The notes: generated from the sequence alone by a model not told the origin. Counted from the first letter of the stretch, positions 1 to 10,415 are shown. The stretch: 64,000 nt of DNA from Methylotenera sp. (GCF_029946165.1 NZ_JAQSDZ010000022.1:62001-126000); one strand, 5' to 3'. Program-made: numbers and translations.

Positions 1-342
1 CGGATACAGTAAAAAGCCAATCAATGAAATGACCGTAGCAAGCAAAAGCCTAAGTGCATGCCTATCTAGCGCACTGCGTTTACGAAACAAAAACAGCGAG
101 CCTGCATAAAACGCATCAATCGACATATACGGCAACATCAACCAAGGCACAAAGGGCAGTAGATGCTCCCATACCTCGACCATGATGCCAACATCTGTGC
201 GACCACTTGTGTAGTAATTCAGCCAGCCATAACTTAAAAAGAAAAATGGCCCGAGAAGCGCGAGCCAAATGGCGCCGCGCTTCCATAAGATAGGCGGTTT
301 TAAGATAGCGGGTTTTAAGATATATGGCTTACTAACTTGCAT
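1..342 (-). CDS. YnbD-like PAP2-type membrane protein, N-terminal part
   Basis: An open frame on the minus strand runs from an ATG at 342 off the left edge of the window, so only about 114 residues are seen. They begin MQVSKPYILKP and hold several hydrophobic stretches (around residues 24-40, 60-75, 95-112), including FLSYGWLNYYTSGR. It lies 5 nt downstream of the hydrolase-methyltransferase gene, in a cluster matching E. coli ynbABCD in content and order. The matching partner would be YnbD, a membrane PAP2 domain joined to a dual-specificity phosphatase. That assignment rests mainly on position; the catalytic part is outside the window. Confidence 0.55.
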   Translation of the reverse strand, partial: MQVSKPYILKPAILKPPILWKRGAIWLALLGPFFFLSYGWLNYYTSGRTDVGIMVEVWEHLLPFVPWLMLPYMSIDAFYAGSLFLFRKRSALDRHALRLLLATVISLIGFLLYP

Positions 343-347
343 ATACT

Positions 348-2123
348 TTAGCGACGTTTTGCTAGAGATACACTAAATATTCCCCAAGTGTCTGACCATT
401 GGTCAATCTTCTCAAACCCTGCAGCCGCGACCAATTGATCCATTTCACGTTGCGTGCGTCTACGCATCACCCATGCTTTATTTTGGCGGTGGCTAGTTAA
501 TGTCCGCGCTATTAGCTCCAACTGTGGATGCCATGGCTGATTGGTATACACCAAGTATCCATCCGCCTCTAAAGCTGCGTGAACCCCTTTTAGTGAGGTT
601 TGTATTAAAGAGTTTTCAGGGAATAGCTCATATAAGCCAGACACAATCGCCAATGTTGGCTTAGGGGTTACTGCGGCGATAGAAGCCGCATCAAACGCAT
701 CAGCCAATTCAAATTGAGCAATATTTTCTAAACCATGTTGCTTAATCATTGCACGTCCAGCGGTCACATTCAGCTCGCTATAATCGCGCATTAATACATG
801 GTCGGCTTTTATGGCAAGCGCTGCATCTAATACATAACGCCCATGTCCTGCGGCAACATCCATCATGCGCACTGGCTTCTGTGCTGCTCGCAATAGCGCT
901 GCGGCCTTAGCCAACATGGCTTCGTTATGTACTTTGCGCACACGAATACCGCGCCAGCCAATGGCATTGAGATAAGTTCTGTCAATAATTTCACCCAAGG
1001 CACCACCAACAAAGGTTCTGCTTCGGGCTTTATTTTCGTAAACATAATCCAGCGTACTACCTGAATCAAAACCCGTATCCACCCCTAGTTTTAGACCATG
1101 AGACATATTGCTGCCAAATCGAATATTCGCTCTGGTCGCAGCAAAATACAGATTCTTTAGACTGAAAGTGGTTAAAGGTTTTTTAAGTTGCTCTGCTTCA
1201 TCAAACGTGTAACCTGCAATATCTGCTTTAATTAAATCTGGCTGCACCACTGGCGTTAAATATTGCTTCTCTATAAATTCACGCGCCTTTGTTAATGGCA
1301 AATGGCGATCTTTTTCACCTAATGTATCGTGAAAGAAGCCTTCAAATTCGTGATACTCCTTAGTGCTAGCACCTAGTTTTTCATATAAATCTTTTACTGG
1401 CTGTTGATGCACCACCCAATCAGTACCCGACACTAAAAACTGCGTTGGCGTGGTAATGGCTGCAGCGTCTTTGACCAAACGCTCAGCAGTACTGTAAAGC
1501 TCCAGCAATATATTCACGGCAATCGGGCGAGTGATTAGCGGGTCATTATCATAAGATTCAATGCGCTTTTCATCGTGCGTTAACCACTTTGCTTTTACAT
1601 AAGAATTCACAAAAGCGAGTGCAGGCACTAGTTTTGTAAGCCCTAAAGCTTGGATTAACGCTAGAGAGGCTCGCGCAAATGGCACGTATAACTTGACCTT
1701 AAGTGCTGGTGAAGCCAATACCAAACTACGGATATTTGGCGCGTAATCATGTACCCACGCGGCAGCAATCACCCCTCCCACGCTTTGGGCAATCACAGAA
1801 ATTTCTTCTATTTTAAAGCCATAGGTGCTGCAAATATGTCGCGCAAAAACATCGGCATCTTTCACTAATACGCCAAAGTTATCGGCATAACCACGCACCC
1901 CAGGCGACTTTCCTAGTCCACGCGCATCCCAAGCAAAACAGTCATAGTCAGGCATATTTAAGCCATCCACCACATCTTGCTGACGACCAGAATGCTCATG
2001 CCCTCGATGGAATAAAATGATTGCACGTTTATTAGCGCCCCGCTGCTGGCTCGCCCAATGGCGATAAAAAATCTCTGCACCATCTACCGCGGTAAAAGTA
2101 TGCTCTTCTGCTACTCTAATCAT
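348..2123 (-). CDS. ynbC: Bifunctional alpha/beta-hydrolase - methyltransferase (YnbC-like)
   Basis: This 591-residue protein has two domains. Residues about 8-285 are an alpha/beta-hydrolase (serine lipase-like) with a nucleophile elbow AQSVGG near residue 116 and an upstream FHRGHEHSGR motif typical of monoacylglycerol-lipase-like enzymes. Residues about 330-591 are a class I SAM-dependent methyltransferase with a glycine-rich SAM loop DVAAGHGRY near residue 425. The same fusion and length occur in E. coli YnbC (about 585 aa). It sits in a minus-strand cluster with a CDP-alcohol phosphatidyltransferase and a CdsA-like protein, so the substrate is probably a lipid or lipid head group. The real substrate is unknown. 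The start ATG has a GGAATT ribosome site. Confidence 0.85.
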   Translation of the reverse strand: MIRVAEEHTFTAVDGAEIFYRHWASQQRGANKRAIILFHRGHEHSGRQQDVVDGLNMPDYDCFAWDARGLGKSPGVRGYADNFGVLVKDADVFARHICSTYGFKIEEISVIAQSVGGVIAAAWVHDYAPNIRSLVLASPALKVKLYVPFARASLALIQALGLTKLVPALAFVNSYVKAKWLTHDEKRIESYDNDPLITRPIAVNILLELYSTAERLVKDAAAITTPTQFLVSGTDWVVHQQPVKDLYEKLGASTKEYHEFEGFFHDTLGEKDRHLPLTKAREFIEKQYLTPVVQPDLIKADIAGYTFDEAEQLKKPLTTFSLKNLYFAATRANIRFGSNMSHGLKLGVDTGFDSGSTLDYVYENKARSRTFVGGALGEIIDRTYLNAIGWRGIRVRKVHNEAMLAKAAALLRAAQKPVRMMDVAAGHGRYVLDAALAIKADHVLMRDYSELNVTAGRAMIKQHGLENIAQFELADAFDAASIAAVTPKPTLAIVSGLYELFPENSLIQTSLKGVHAALEADGYLVYTNQPWHPQLELIARTLTSHRQNKAWVMRRRTQREMDQLVAAAGFEKIDQWSDTWGIFSVSLAKRR

Positions 2124-2300
2124 AAGGAATTCCGTTTATTAGGATTTAATTTAGGGAGGGGTAACTAAAAATACCTCACAACATAACTATATAATTAGTT
2201 ATTTAGTTTTATGTGTCAAGCACTTTATAAACCTGAGTTAAAAATTAGAAAGTTACACAAATCGATTTGACAAGTTGTTTGAGTAAAAACATCAAAAATC

Positions 2301-2380
2301 CGTCATTCTCGCGTAGGTTTTTAGTAACAGCGACTTACGTTGATGCTTGGCTGGACTCCCTTCTACACGGGAATGACCGT
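2301..2380. repeat. Short intergenic inverted repeat (REP-like)
   Basis: The sequence begins CGTCATTCTCG and ends CGGGAATGACCG, so the two ends are imperfect inverted copies of each other. It lies between two same-strand genes. The end sequences resemble the widely dispersed proteobacterial repeats that start CGTCATTCCCGCG. Only one copy is in this window, so dispersal in the genome is inferred. Confidence 0.5.
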
Positions 2381-2382
2381 AA

Positions 2383-2988
2383 TTAAGATTTTTTACGACG
2401 TAAAAACACCATACCTAGCACGCCCAACAGCAAACCAAGCACTAAGCCGCCTGCCGCATAATATTTAGTTGAATCTTTCACTGCTGCAAAAATCGGATTA
2501 TCGTAAAAGTTTGTACCTATATGCAAAGCTAAAATACGCCATTTGCCATCCGCCTCTTTTACAACCGTGGCAGTCCAGCGCGTTTTCATGGCTAAATTTC
2601 GGCCATCCACTAATTGGTAGTTTTCTGTGCCTCTGCCATAAACCAAGCCCCAGCTTGGGTTCGCTGCATCACCATACAATTTCGTCAAAGCATCTGGCAT
2701 TAACTTAATGTCTAATTTCTTCAAATAGCCACCTTTGCCAAACCAGTCTTTAAAGTAAGCATCTATGCCCTCTGGCGTAGAAATCACGTTTTGGTTGATG
2801 GTGGTTATTGTTAACTTTTCATCAAAATACTGCTTTAAATCCTCATACTTCTCGGTGTTAATCGCCGTTTCTATGCCTTGCAGCAAGCCGCGCAACTCTT
2901 CATGTATCGCATGGTTAGGCTCTTCAGTGGCAGCAAGGCTCGTGCTACTCATTAACAAGCAAGCAATGACTAATAAATTCTTTAACAT
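2383..2988 (-). CDS. Secreted, C-terminally anchored NTF2/SnoaL-like protein
   Basis: The protein has 201 residues. The chosen start MLKNLLVIAC at 2988 follows an AAGGAG site at 9 nt and gives a clean signal peptide ending near SLAA; a longer frame lacks both. The middle region (about 35-165) looks like a DUF4440/SnoaL cone fold, with the pattern IDAYFKDWF and a late RWTATVVKEADGKWRILALH segment. The C-terminus has one membrane helix (GGLVLGLLLGVLGMVFL) followed by RRKKS, so it is probably held on the periplasmic face of the inner membrane. It is inserted between ynbB-like and ynbC-like genes. No catalytic function can be assigned; ligand binding or a small hydrolase or isomerase role is possible. 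Confidence 0.7.
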   Translation of the reverse strand: MLKNLLVIACLLMSSTSLAATEEPNHAIHEELRGLLQGIETAINTEKYEDLKQYFDEKLTITTINQNVISTPEGIDAYFKDWFGKGGYLKKLDIKLMPDALTKLYGDAANPSWGLVYGRGTENYQLVDGRNLAMKTRWTATVVKEADGKWRILALHIGTNFYDNPIFAAVKDSTKYYAAGGLVLGLLLGVLGMVFLRRKKS

Positions 2989-3047
2989 ACGATTAATCTC
3001 CTTTTTATTATGATGCAAATATTGCAATTTGCAGATTCAAGCAGTTT

Positions 3048-3974
3048 TCAGTAGTGCAGATAATACACAAAATGGAAAAACAATGGCGCGGTATAAGTCA
3101 GGCTATCAACACGGTCTAGAATACCACCATGCCCTGGAATCAGACGGCCTGTATCTTTGATGCCTAAATCGCGTTTAACCGCAGAAATACTCACATCGCC
3201 CACAAAACCAGTTAATCCAATCAACAGGCCTGCGGCAAGCGGCTCCCAACCAACAAGTGGCGTTAAGTAGGGTGCTAACAGCCATGACAACATGGTCGTT
3301 GTTGCGATTCCACCTAGTAAACCACCTAAGGTTTTATTCGGGCTAACTTTGGGAATCACTTTGATGCCACCCAGCAATTTCCCCCATACATACTGCATGA
3401 TGTCGTTGAATTGCGTGAGAAACACCAAAAATAAGAGTATGCCAGCGCTATTTGCAGCGGGATTCACTTGATCAGGCAATGCAAGTAAATACGCCGCATG
3501 CGAAAGTGAAAACACGGTTGTCATCAAGCCCCAATGAAGCGTACTCGACGCTCTTAGAAAGTCTTGTGTTTCGCCTTCTATCAGCATGCGGAGCGGCAAT
3601 AGTAAGAACATATAGACGGGAATAAAGATGATAAACATGCCATACCAACCCAGCCAAACCCACAAATACTAAAGCGGAATAGCGAGATACGCCCATAGCA
3701 ATGTACGTTTATCGGCGCTTCTGCTAGGAATGATACTGAAATACTCTTTGAGTGCTAGAAAGCTCACCAGCCCGAAAAACAAGACACCAAGTGTGTGGTT
3801 TACGGCAATCGCTAAAATAAACAGCCCTGCCATCACCCACCAAGAACGCATGCGTAAGCCAAGTTCATGGTCGGCTACACTTGGGCGAAAAATGCGTTTA
3901 AGCCAAATAATCAGCGTGCCTGTGATAAGGATAACGGCTATTCCCCACAAGGCAATCTGCAGATTAATCGGCAT
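3048..3974 (-). pseudogene. ynbB: CdsA/YnbB-like phosphatidate cytidylyltransferase interrupted by an in-frame TAG
   Basis: Two open stretches lie in one frame. The first codes for 101 residues starting MPINLQIALWG and ending YLAIPL. A TAG at 3669-3671 follows, then YLWVWLGWYGMF and 206 codons to the end, about 308 residues in all, the length expected for YnbB. There is no frameshift: only the amber codon separates the parts, and CAG to TAG (Gln) would explain it. The CdsA signature, with SAVKRDLGIKD and PGHGGILDRVDS, is in the downstream half. An internal TTG at 3665 could restart translation but lacks an obvious ribosome site. The family makes CDP-diacylglycerol-type lipids from CTP and phosphatidate. 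The stop may be a true inactivation, a sequencing error, or suppressed. Confidence 0.75.
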
Positions 3975-3981
3975 GTTACGC

Positions 3982-4587
3982 CTAGGCCGTTTCTTTCAAT
4001 GCGCCTTTAGCGCGATTCATAATCGTGACAATTAACAACAACAGCATCACAATCAATAGCCAATTTACCCAGGCACCCAGTGGGAAACCAACACCCAGTA
4101 CAAGAGCGATTGCGCCCAACCAAAACGCACGGTCACTTTTACCCATAGGCCCTTGATACTGACGTGTAGCGCCTATCTGCACAGCAACCACCCCCATCAT
4201 TTCGCTAATAGTCGCCAGTAATACTAGCAACACTACCAGGCTTGCGCAGATGTGCGGGAGCAAAGCTAAAGGCAGATAAAGCGCAGCATCAGCAATCACA
4301 TCGCCCAACTCATTCAATATTGCGCCTAATTTCGATTGTTGCGCATGCTCACGCGCCAACATGCCATCTATCGCATTTAAACCCATGCGCAAAAACAATA
4401 TCAAAGGCAAAACCAGCAAAGGCCAAGTAGCATGAGGCTGCCATGCAATTAAAGCCCCGCCAATAAAAGATAAAATCACGGCTGCAATAGTCACTTGATT
4501 CGCAGTGATGCCTGCACCAGCAAGGGCATTGACGATAGGCCTTAATAAAGCTTGGAATCGCGGCTTTAAATCGTAGATTGAAGGCAA
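3982..4587 (-). CDS. ynbA: CDP-alcohol phosphatidyltransferase family protein (YnbA-like)
   Basis: A 201-residue polytopic membrane protein and the first gene of the minus-strand ynb-like cluster. The CDP-alcohol phosphotransferase motif is near residues 72-98: NAIDGMLAREH, then LGAILNELGD. In the usual signature (D-x2-D-G-x2-A-R-x8-G-x3-D-x3-D) the first and third Asp are Asn here. As I recall, E. coli YnbA carries the same changes, so this is a subfamily trait and not decay. The usual family reaction moves a phosphatidyl group from a CDP-lipid to an alcohol. The next gene would supply CDP-lipid, but it is interrupted. The product lipid is unknown. Confidence 0.8.
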   Translation of the reverse strand: MPSIYDLKPRFQALLRPIVNALAGAGITANQVTIAAVILSFIGGALIAWQPHATWPLLVLPLILFLRMGLNAIDGMLAREHAQQSKLGAILNELGDVIADAALYLPLALLPHICASLVVLLVLLATISEMMGVVAVQIGATRQYQGPMGKSDRAFWLGAIALVLGVGFPLGAWVNWLLIVMLLLLIVTIMNRAKGALKETA

Positions 4588-4875
4588 AATAATTTCCTTA
4601 TTTATTTTTTGAGTTTAATTATTCAGTTTGATGATTCTAGTTGATCACTCTAGGCAGCATTATGCCATTGCATAGCGCACAAAGCACAATTGGCTGTGGT
4701 AACGCGTTTCATGTATTTGCAAAAATTAATACATGTACATTGATCAGTAAAACAATAATTTACAAATACTTAATACATATTTAATAACAATCTAAAGCCA
4801 CTAGAGCCTTACTTTAGTTGCAGATTTATGGAATAATCATGCGATTAACTTAGTAACAAAATTCAAAGGCGACAC

Positions 4876-5904
4876 ATGGACGATAATAAAAGCAAAGCAC
4901 TGAGCGCGGCACTCGCACAAATTGAAAAACAATTTGGTAAAGGCTCCATTATGCGCATGGGCGATAGCGACATTGGTGATGACATTCAAGCAGTTTCAAC
5001 GGGTTCATTAGGCCTTGATATTGCACTAGGCATCGGTGGTTTACCGCGCGGACGTGTGATTGAAATTTACGGTCCAGAATCATCAGGTAAAACTACATTA
5101 ACGCTTTCAGTGATTGCACAAATGCAAAAAACTGGTGGCGTAGCAGCGTTTATTGATGCAGAACATGCGCTTGACCCACAATATGCTGCGAAATTGGGCG
5201 TTAACGTGCCTGATTTGTTAATTTCTCAACCAGACACTGGCGAGCAAGCACTTGAAATTGTAGATATGTTGGTGCGTTCAGGCTCAGTAGATATTGTGGT
5301 GGTCGACTCTGTTGCAGCTTTAACGCCACGCGCCGAAATTGAAGGCGAAATGGGTGATTCACACATGGGTTTACAAGCCCGTTTAATGAGTCAAGCCTTA
5401 CGTAAACTAACGGGTAATATCAAACGTACTAACACCATGGTGATTTTCATTAACCAAATCCGTATGAAAATCGGTGTGATGTTTGGTAACCCAGAAACCA
5501 CTACTGGCGGTAATGCGCTTAAATTCTACGCGTCTGTGCGTTTAGATATTCGTCGTACGGGTGCGATTAAAAAAGGTGATGAAGTCATTGGTTCTGAAAC
5601 ACGTGTAAAAGTGATTAAAAACAAGGTCGCGCCACCGTTCAAACAAGCTGAGTTTGACATTTTGTATGGCGAAGGCATCTCACGTGAAGGTGAAATTATT
5701 GAGCTTGGCGCAAACTTGAAAATGGTTGAAAAAGCAGGTTCTTGGTATAGCTATAACGGTGAAAAAATCGGCCAAGGTAAAGACAATGCGCGCGAATACT
5801 TAAGATCACACCCTGATATCGCCAATGAAATTGATGCAAAAATTCGCGCCAATATGAAATCATTAAGCGAAGCGATGCCTGCAGTACGCTCTGAAGAAGA
5901 TTAA
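4876..5904 (+). CDS. recA: Recombinase RecA
   Basis: A full-length 342-residue RecA. It has the Walker A loop GPESSGKTT near residue 66, the [15 protein letters not shown] segment with Walker B, and the highly conserved [20 protein letters not shown]-binding loop 2 region. It catalyses ATP-dependent strand exchange and triggers LexA self-cleavage in the SOS response. An AAAGGCGA ribosome site precedes the ATG. The 288-nt upstream region has no match to the E. coli-type CTG-N10-CAG LexA box. recX follows in the same reading frame directly after the stop. Confidence 0.98.
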   Translation: MDDNKSKALSAALAQIEKQFGKGSIMRMGDSDIGDDIQAVSTGSLGLDIALGIGGLPRGRVIEIYGPESSGKTTLTLSVIAQMQKTGGVAAFIDAEHALDPQYAAKLGVNVPDLLISQPDTGEQALEIVDMLVRSGSVDIVVVDSVAALTPRAEIEGEMGDSHMGLQARLMSQALRKLTGNIKRTNTMVIFINQIRMKIGVMFGNPETTTGGNALKFYASVRLDIRRTGAIKKGDEVIGSETRVKVIKNKVAPPFKQAEFDILYGEGISREGEIIELGANLKMVEKAGSWYSYNGEKIGQGKDNAREYLRSHPDIANEIDAKIRANMKSLSEAMPAVRSEED

Positions 5905-5949
5905 TCATTCGTTGAATTTGTAACGACTGAATCTGTAGCGAGGCGCGCA

Positions 5950-6426
5950 ATCGAATTCAAACCAAAAAGCTTACGGCAACGGGCGCTTGATTATCTGGGG
6001 AAGCGCGAGTATTCATACTTTGAGCTCACTCAGAAATTAAAGCCCTTTGCTGAAGAGTCTGATGAAAGCCCAGCCTCTGAGCAGATTGCGGCAATTCTGG
6101 ATGACTTTAAAAAGCGTGGTTGGCTTTCAGACGCTCGGTTTACAGAGCAGTTAGTGCATGCAAGACAAAGTAAATTTGGTAGCGCACGCGTAGCCAATGA
6201 GTTGCGAGAAAAAGGCGTAGCCGATGATTTAATCGCTAACGCGGTTGAAGAAGTAAAGATAAATGAGTTAGATTTTGCGCGCGAAATTTGTCGAAAAAAG
6301 TTTAAGGCCACACCAAGCAGCCGCGAAGATTGGGCAAAACAAGCTAGATTTTTACAAAGCCGTGGCTTTAGCTTTGATGTGATTAAAAAAGTTTTGAATA
6401 CTAAAAGTAACGAAGACAATCTGTAA
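5950..6426 (+). CDS. recX: RecA regulator RecX, start codon non-canonical or mis-sequenced
   Basis: From 5905 to 6426 the frame is open and encodes a typical RecX: LRQRALDYLGKREYS, then FELTQKLKPF, then ILDDFKKRGWLSDARFTEQ and the repeat-type helices of the family. No ATG, GTG or TTG occurs in this frame before the conserved core. The first canonical start is a GTG at 6154, which would remove about half the protein. An ATC at 5950 lies 6 nt after a GAGG ribosome site and would give 158 residues, the usual family length. The frame is also the same as recA, separated only by TAA at 5902-5904. RecX binds RecA filaments and inhibits them. The function is clear; the start is not. Confidence 0.8.
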   Translation: MEFKPKSLRQRALDYLGKREYSYFELTQKLKPFAEESDESPASEQIAAILDDFKKRGWLSDARFTEQLVHARQSKFGSARVANELREKGVADDLIANAVEEVKINELDFAREICRKKFKATPSSREDWAKQARFLQSRGFSFDVIKKVLNTKSNEDNL

Positions 6427-6474
6427 AAGCATCATTTATCAAGCTCTTACAAAAAAAACATAATTATTGAAAAT

Positions 6475-9120
6475 ATGACAATTAAACTAAGTAACAATCC
6501 AAGCAGTAACGAAATCCGCAAAGCGTTCCTCGATTTTTTCGCCTCTAAAGGCCATCAAATCGTTGCTTCAAGCTCGCTAGTTCCACACGGCGACCCTACC
6601 CTGCTATTCACCAACGCTGGGATGAACCAATTTAAAGATGTATTTTTGGGTTTTGACAAACGGCCATACACTCGCGCAACCAGTAGCCAAAAATGCGTAC
6701 GTGCTGGCGGCAAACATAATGACCTTGAAAACGTAGGCTACACCGCGCGCCACCATACATTTTTTGAAATGTTAGGCAATTTTAGCTTTGGTGATTACTT
6801 TAAAGATGACGCGATTGCCTACGCTTGGGAGTTGTTAACAGAGGTATTTAAACTACCAAAAGACAAACTCACCGTTACCGTCTATGCAGACGATGATGAA
6901 GCCTACAACATTTGGCATGACAAAATTGGTGTGCCAGCCGAGCGGATTATTCGCATTGGCGACAACAAAGGCGCACGTTACGCATCAGACAACTTCTGGA
7001 TGATGGGCGACACTGGCCCCTGCGGCCCATGTACCGAAATTTTCTACGACCACGGCGACCACCATTTTGGCGGCCCTCCAGGCAGCCCAGATGAAAACGG
7101 CGACCGTTTCATCGAAATCTGGAACAATGTATTCATGCAGTTCAATCGCGATGAGGCGGGTGTAATGCATCCGCTACCAAAACCATCTGTAGATACAGGC
7201 ATGGGTTTGGAGCGCATCTCTGCTGTATTGCAGCATGTACATGCTAACTACGAAATCGATATTTTCCAAGGCTTAATCGGCGCCGCAGCGCGTGAAACCA
7301 ATACAACAGACTTAAGTATCCCGTCACTTAAAGTTCTCGCCGACCACATCCGCGCTTGTAGTTTCTTAATCGCAGACGGCGTGATTCCTGGCAATGAAGG
7401 CCGTGGTTATGTGCTACGGCGCATTATTCGCCGTGCCATTCGTCACGGTTATAAATTAGGTGCTCGCGCAGCATTCTTCTACAAACTTGTGCCTGATTTG
7501 GTTAAACAAATGGGTGAAGCGTATCCTGAACTGGTCGCGAATCAAACGCGCATTATGGATATGTTGAAGTTGGAAGAAGACCGTTTCTTTGAAACCATTG
7601 AAAATGGGATGGAGATTTTAGAAACTGAGCTGGCAACCATGTCTAAAGCGAACAATCGCCTTTTCAATGGTGACCTAGCGTTTAAACTGCATGACACTTT
7701 CGGTTTCCCACTTGATCTAACAGCAGACATTTGTCGTGAGCGTGAGGTCAATGTAGATAGCGCCGCTTTCGACGCTGCAATGACACGCCAAAAAGAACAA
7801 GCGCGTGCCGCTGGTAAGTTCAAAATGGCAACTAATCTTGAATACAGTGGTGCGAATACCGACTTTAAAGGTTATCAATCATTAGAAGCTAGCGCTATGA
7901 TTTTAGCGCTATACAAAGATGACGTAGCTGTGAATCAATTATCAGAAGGCGAGCAAGGCGTAGTGGTGTTAGATAACACACCGTTCTATGCTGAGTCTGG
8001 TGGTCAAGTAGGTGATAACGGCGTACTTAAAGCAGAGAATGGTATTTTTGCTGTAGAGGATACGCAAAAAATCCAAGCCGCTGTTTTTGGTCATCATGGC
8101 ATTTTAAAAACTGGCAAAATTAGCGTGGGTGAAAGCCTAAAGGCGAGCGTGGATTTAACAGCTCGAGCTGATATTATGCGCAATCACTCAGCGACCCATT
8201 TAATGCACAAAGCACTTCGTGAAGTATTGGGCATACATGTGCAACAAAAAGGTTCATTAGTAGATGCGGATAAAACCCGTTTTGACTTTTTGCATAATGC
8301 ACCAATGACAGATAAAGAAATTGCCGAAGTTGAGGCAATTGTAAATGCTGAAATTCTAGCTAATGCAGCAACTCAAGCACGTGAAATGGATATTGAATCC
8401 GCGCAAAAAACAGGTGCAATGATGCTGTTTGGCGAAAAATACGGCGATATTGTGCGCGTATTAAATATTGGTAGCACCGCTGAGTTATGTGGCGGTACCC
8501 ATGTGAGCCGCACGGGTGATATCGGCCTATTCAAAATTTATGCCGAAAGTGGCGTAGCCGCTGGCGTTCGTCGCTTAGAAGCGACAACTGGTCATGGCGC
8601 GCTAAAATTGATTAACGCTCAACAAGCACTAATTTCTCAACTTTCAGCCGACCTAAAAGCACCCACTACCGAATTGGCTAACAAAGTTGCGCAATTAACT
8701 GACCATGCGAAATCACTGGAAAAAGAATTAGCGCGTTTTAAATCTAAATTAGCTTCATCTCAAGGCGATGATTTAGCCACGCAAGCCACTGAAATTTCAG
8801 GGGTAAAAGTATTGGCTGTGACGCTTGAAGGCGCCGATGCAAATACCTTGCGCGAGACGATGGATAAACTAAAAGATAAACTAAAATCTGCAACCATAGT
8901 TTTAGCCAGTGTTAACGATGGCAAAGTAAGTTTGGCCGCAGGTGTTACGCCTGACTTAACTACTAAAATCAAAGCGGGCGAACTCGTCAACTTTGTAGCA
9001 CAACAAGTAGGCGGAAAAGGCGGCGGCAAGCCTGATATGGCAATGGCGGGCGGCACTGATGCGAGCCAATTACCAAAAGCACTCGCAAGCGTAAACGACT
9101 GGGTAAGCAGTAAACTATAA
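6475..9120 (+). CDS. alaS: Alanyl-tRNA synthetase
   Basis: An 881-residue class II synthetase of normal length. The catalytic core fills residues 1-460 ([10 protein letters not shown] start, [10 protein letters not shown] and [13 protein letters not shown] motifs). The editing domain shows the zinc ligands HSATHLMH and CGGTH (near residues 570 and 672), and the C-terminus is a DHHA1-like domain with [14 protein letters not shown]. It charges tRNA-Ala and clears mischarged Ser and Gly. It follows recX by 48 nt, the common recA-recX-alaS order of proteobacteria. Confidence 0.98.
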   Translation: MTIKLSNNPSSNEIRKAFLDFFASKGHQIVASSSLVPHGDPTLLFTNAGMNQFKDVFLGFDKRPYTRATSSQKCVRAGGKHNDLENVGYTARHHTFFEMLGNFSFGDYFKDDAIAYAWELLTEVFKLPKDKLTVTVYADDDEAYNIWHDKIGVPAERIIRIGDNKGARYASDNFWMMGDTGPCGPCTEIFYDHGDHHFGGPPGSPDENGDRFIEIWNNVFMQFNRDEAGVMHPLPKPSVDTGMGLERISAVLQHVHANYEIDIFQGLIGAAARETNTTDLSIPSLKVLADHIRACSFLIADGVIPGNEGRGYVLRRIIRRAIRHGYKLGARAAFFYKLVPDLVKQMGEAYPELVANQTRIMDMLKLEEDRFFETIENGMEILETELATMSKANNRLFNGDLAFKLHDTFGFPLDLTADICREREVNVDSAAFDAAMTRQKEQARAAGKFKMATNLEYSGANTDFKGYQSLEASAMILALYKDDVAVNQLSEGEQGVVVLDNTPFYAESGGQVGDNGVLKAENGIFAVEDTQKIQAAVFGHHGILKTGKISVGESLKASVDLTARADIMRNHSATHLMHKALREVLGIHVQQKGSLVDADKTRFDFLHNAPMTDKEIAEVEAIVNAEILANAATQAREMDIESAQKTGAMMLFGEKYGDIVRVLNIGSTAELCGGTHVSRTGDIGLFKIYAESGVAAGVRRLEATTGHGALKLINAQQALISQLSADLKAPTTELANKVAQLTDHAKSLEKELARFKSKLASSQGDDLATQATEISGVKVLAVTLEGADANTLRETMDKLKDKLKSATIVLASVNDGKVSLAAGVTPDLTTKIKAGELVNFVAQQVGGKGGGKPDMAMAGGTDASQLPKALASVNDWVSSKL

Positions 9121-9159
9121 TTCAACTCAACTTTAATCAAGTAAATTTAAGAGCTAAAA

Positions 9160-10386
9160 ATGGCATTGATTGTACAAAAATATGGTGGCACTTCTGTAGC
9201 GAATCCTGAGAGGATACGCAATGTTGCCCGACGCGTAGCGCGTTATAAAGCAATGGGGCATCAAGTTGTAGTGGTGGTTTCAGCCATGTCTGGTGAAACT
9301 AACAAACTTATTAGTTTAGCAAAAGAACTTATGGCTGAGCCTGATCCGCGCGAATTGGATATGATTATATCCACTGGCGAACAAGTGACCATTGGCTTAA
9401 CGGCGTTGGCGCTAATAGAATTAGGTATTAAGGCGAAAAGCTACACAGGCGCACAAGTTAAAATTCTAACGGATGATGCATATACCAAAGCTCGCATCCT
9501 CAATATTGATAAACATAAGCTAAAAGCTGATTTAGATGCTGGTTATGTATGCGTTGTTGCGGGTTTTCAAGGCGAAGATGCTAATGGCAACATCACGACA
9601 CTAGGTCGTGGCGGCTCTGACACTACTGGCGTGGCGCTAGCAGCGGCCTTGGGCGCAGATGAGTGCCAAATCTACACCGATGTTGATGGCGTTTATACAA
9701 CTGACCCACGCGTAGTGCCTGAAGCGCGGCGTTTAAAATCAATCACTTTTGAAGAAATGCTTGAATTAGCAAGCCAAGGTTCAAAAGTGCTGCAAATTCG
9801 CTCAGTTGAGTTCGCAGGTAAATACAAAGTTAAGCTACGTGTGCTCTCCAGTTTTGAAGAGGAAGGCGACGGCACACTGATTACATTTGAGGAAGAAGAA
9901 AACATGGAACAACCCATCATTTCAGGCATTGCGTTCAATCGTGACGAAGCCAAAATCACCGTGCTAGGCGTACCAGATAAACCTGGCATTGCTTACCAAA
10001 TCTTAGGCCCAATCGCTGATGCGAATATTGATGTCGATATGATTATTCAGAATACTGGCGCGGACGGCACTACTGACTTCACATTCACCGTGCATAAAAA
10101 TGAAATGAACAAAGCACTGAATATCTTGCGTGATAAAGCGCAAAGCCACATAGGCGCACGCGAAATCAGCGGCGATGACAAAATCGCCAAAGTTTCAGTA
10201 GTCGGTGTTGGCATGCGTTCACATGTAGGCATCGCTAGCCAAATGTTCCGTACATTAGCAGAAGAAGGCATCAACATAAGAATGATTTCGACTTCAGAAA
10301 TTAAAATTGCAGTTGTAGTGGATGAAAAATACCTTGAGCTAGCCGTACGCGTATTACATAAAGCTTTTGAATTAGACGCGGCATAA
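9160..10386 (+). CDS. lysC: Aspartate kinase
   Basis: A 408-residue monofunctional aspartokinase. The N-terminal kinase domain has VQKYGGTSV at residue 5 and the TTLGRGGSDTT motif near residue 145. Two ACT domains fill residues about 265-405 (ITVLGVPDKPGIAYQI and VSVVGVGMRSHVGIA). It phosphorylates aspartate at the entry to lysine, threonine and methionine synthesis, and the ACT domains normally bind Lys and/or Thr as inhibitors. It follows alaS by 39 nt and precedes two tRNA genes. Confidence 0.97.
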   Translation: MALIVQKYGGTSVANPERIRNVARRVARYKAMGHQVVVVVSAMSGETNKLISLAKELMAEPDPRELDMIISTGEQVTIGLTALALIELGIKAKSYTGAQVKILTDDAYTKARILNIDKHKLKADLDAGYVCVVAGFQGEDANGNITTLGRGGSDTTGVALAAALGADECQIYTDVDGVYTTDPRVVPEARRLKSITFEEMLELASQGSKVLQIRSVEFAGKYKVKLRVLSSFEEEGDGTLITFEEEENMEQPIISGIAFNRDEAKITVLGVPDKPGIAYQILGPIADANIDVDMIIQNTGADGTTDFTFTVHKNEMNKALNILRDKAQSHIGAREISGDDKIAKVSVVGVGMRSHVGIASQMFRTLAEEGINIRMISTSEIKIAVVVDEKYLELAVRVLHKAFELDAA

Positions 10387-10415
10387 AAAATAGTAATCTA
10401 GTCACCTATTTATCA

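Noticed and set aside
4588-4875. LexA box upstream of recA
   Set aside because: No CTG-N10-CAG dyad is present; partial matches such as CATGTACATTGATCAG do not have the right spacing. A lineage-specific operator cannot be excluded.
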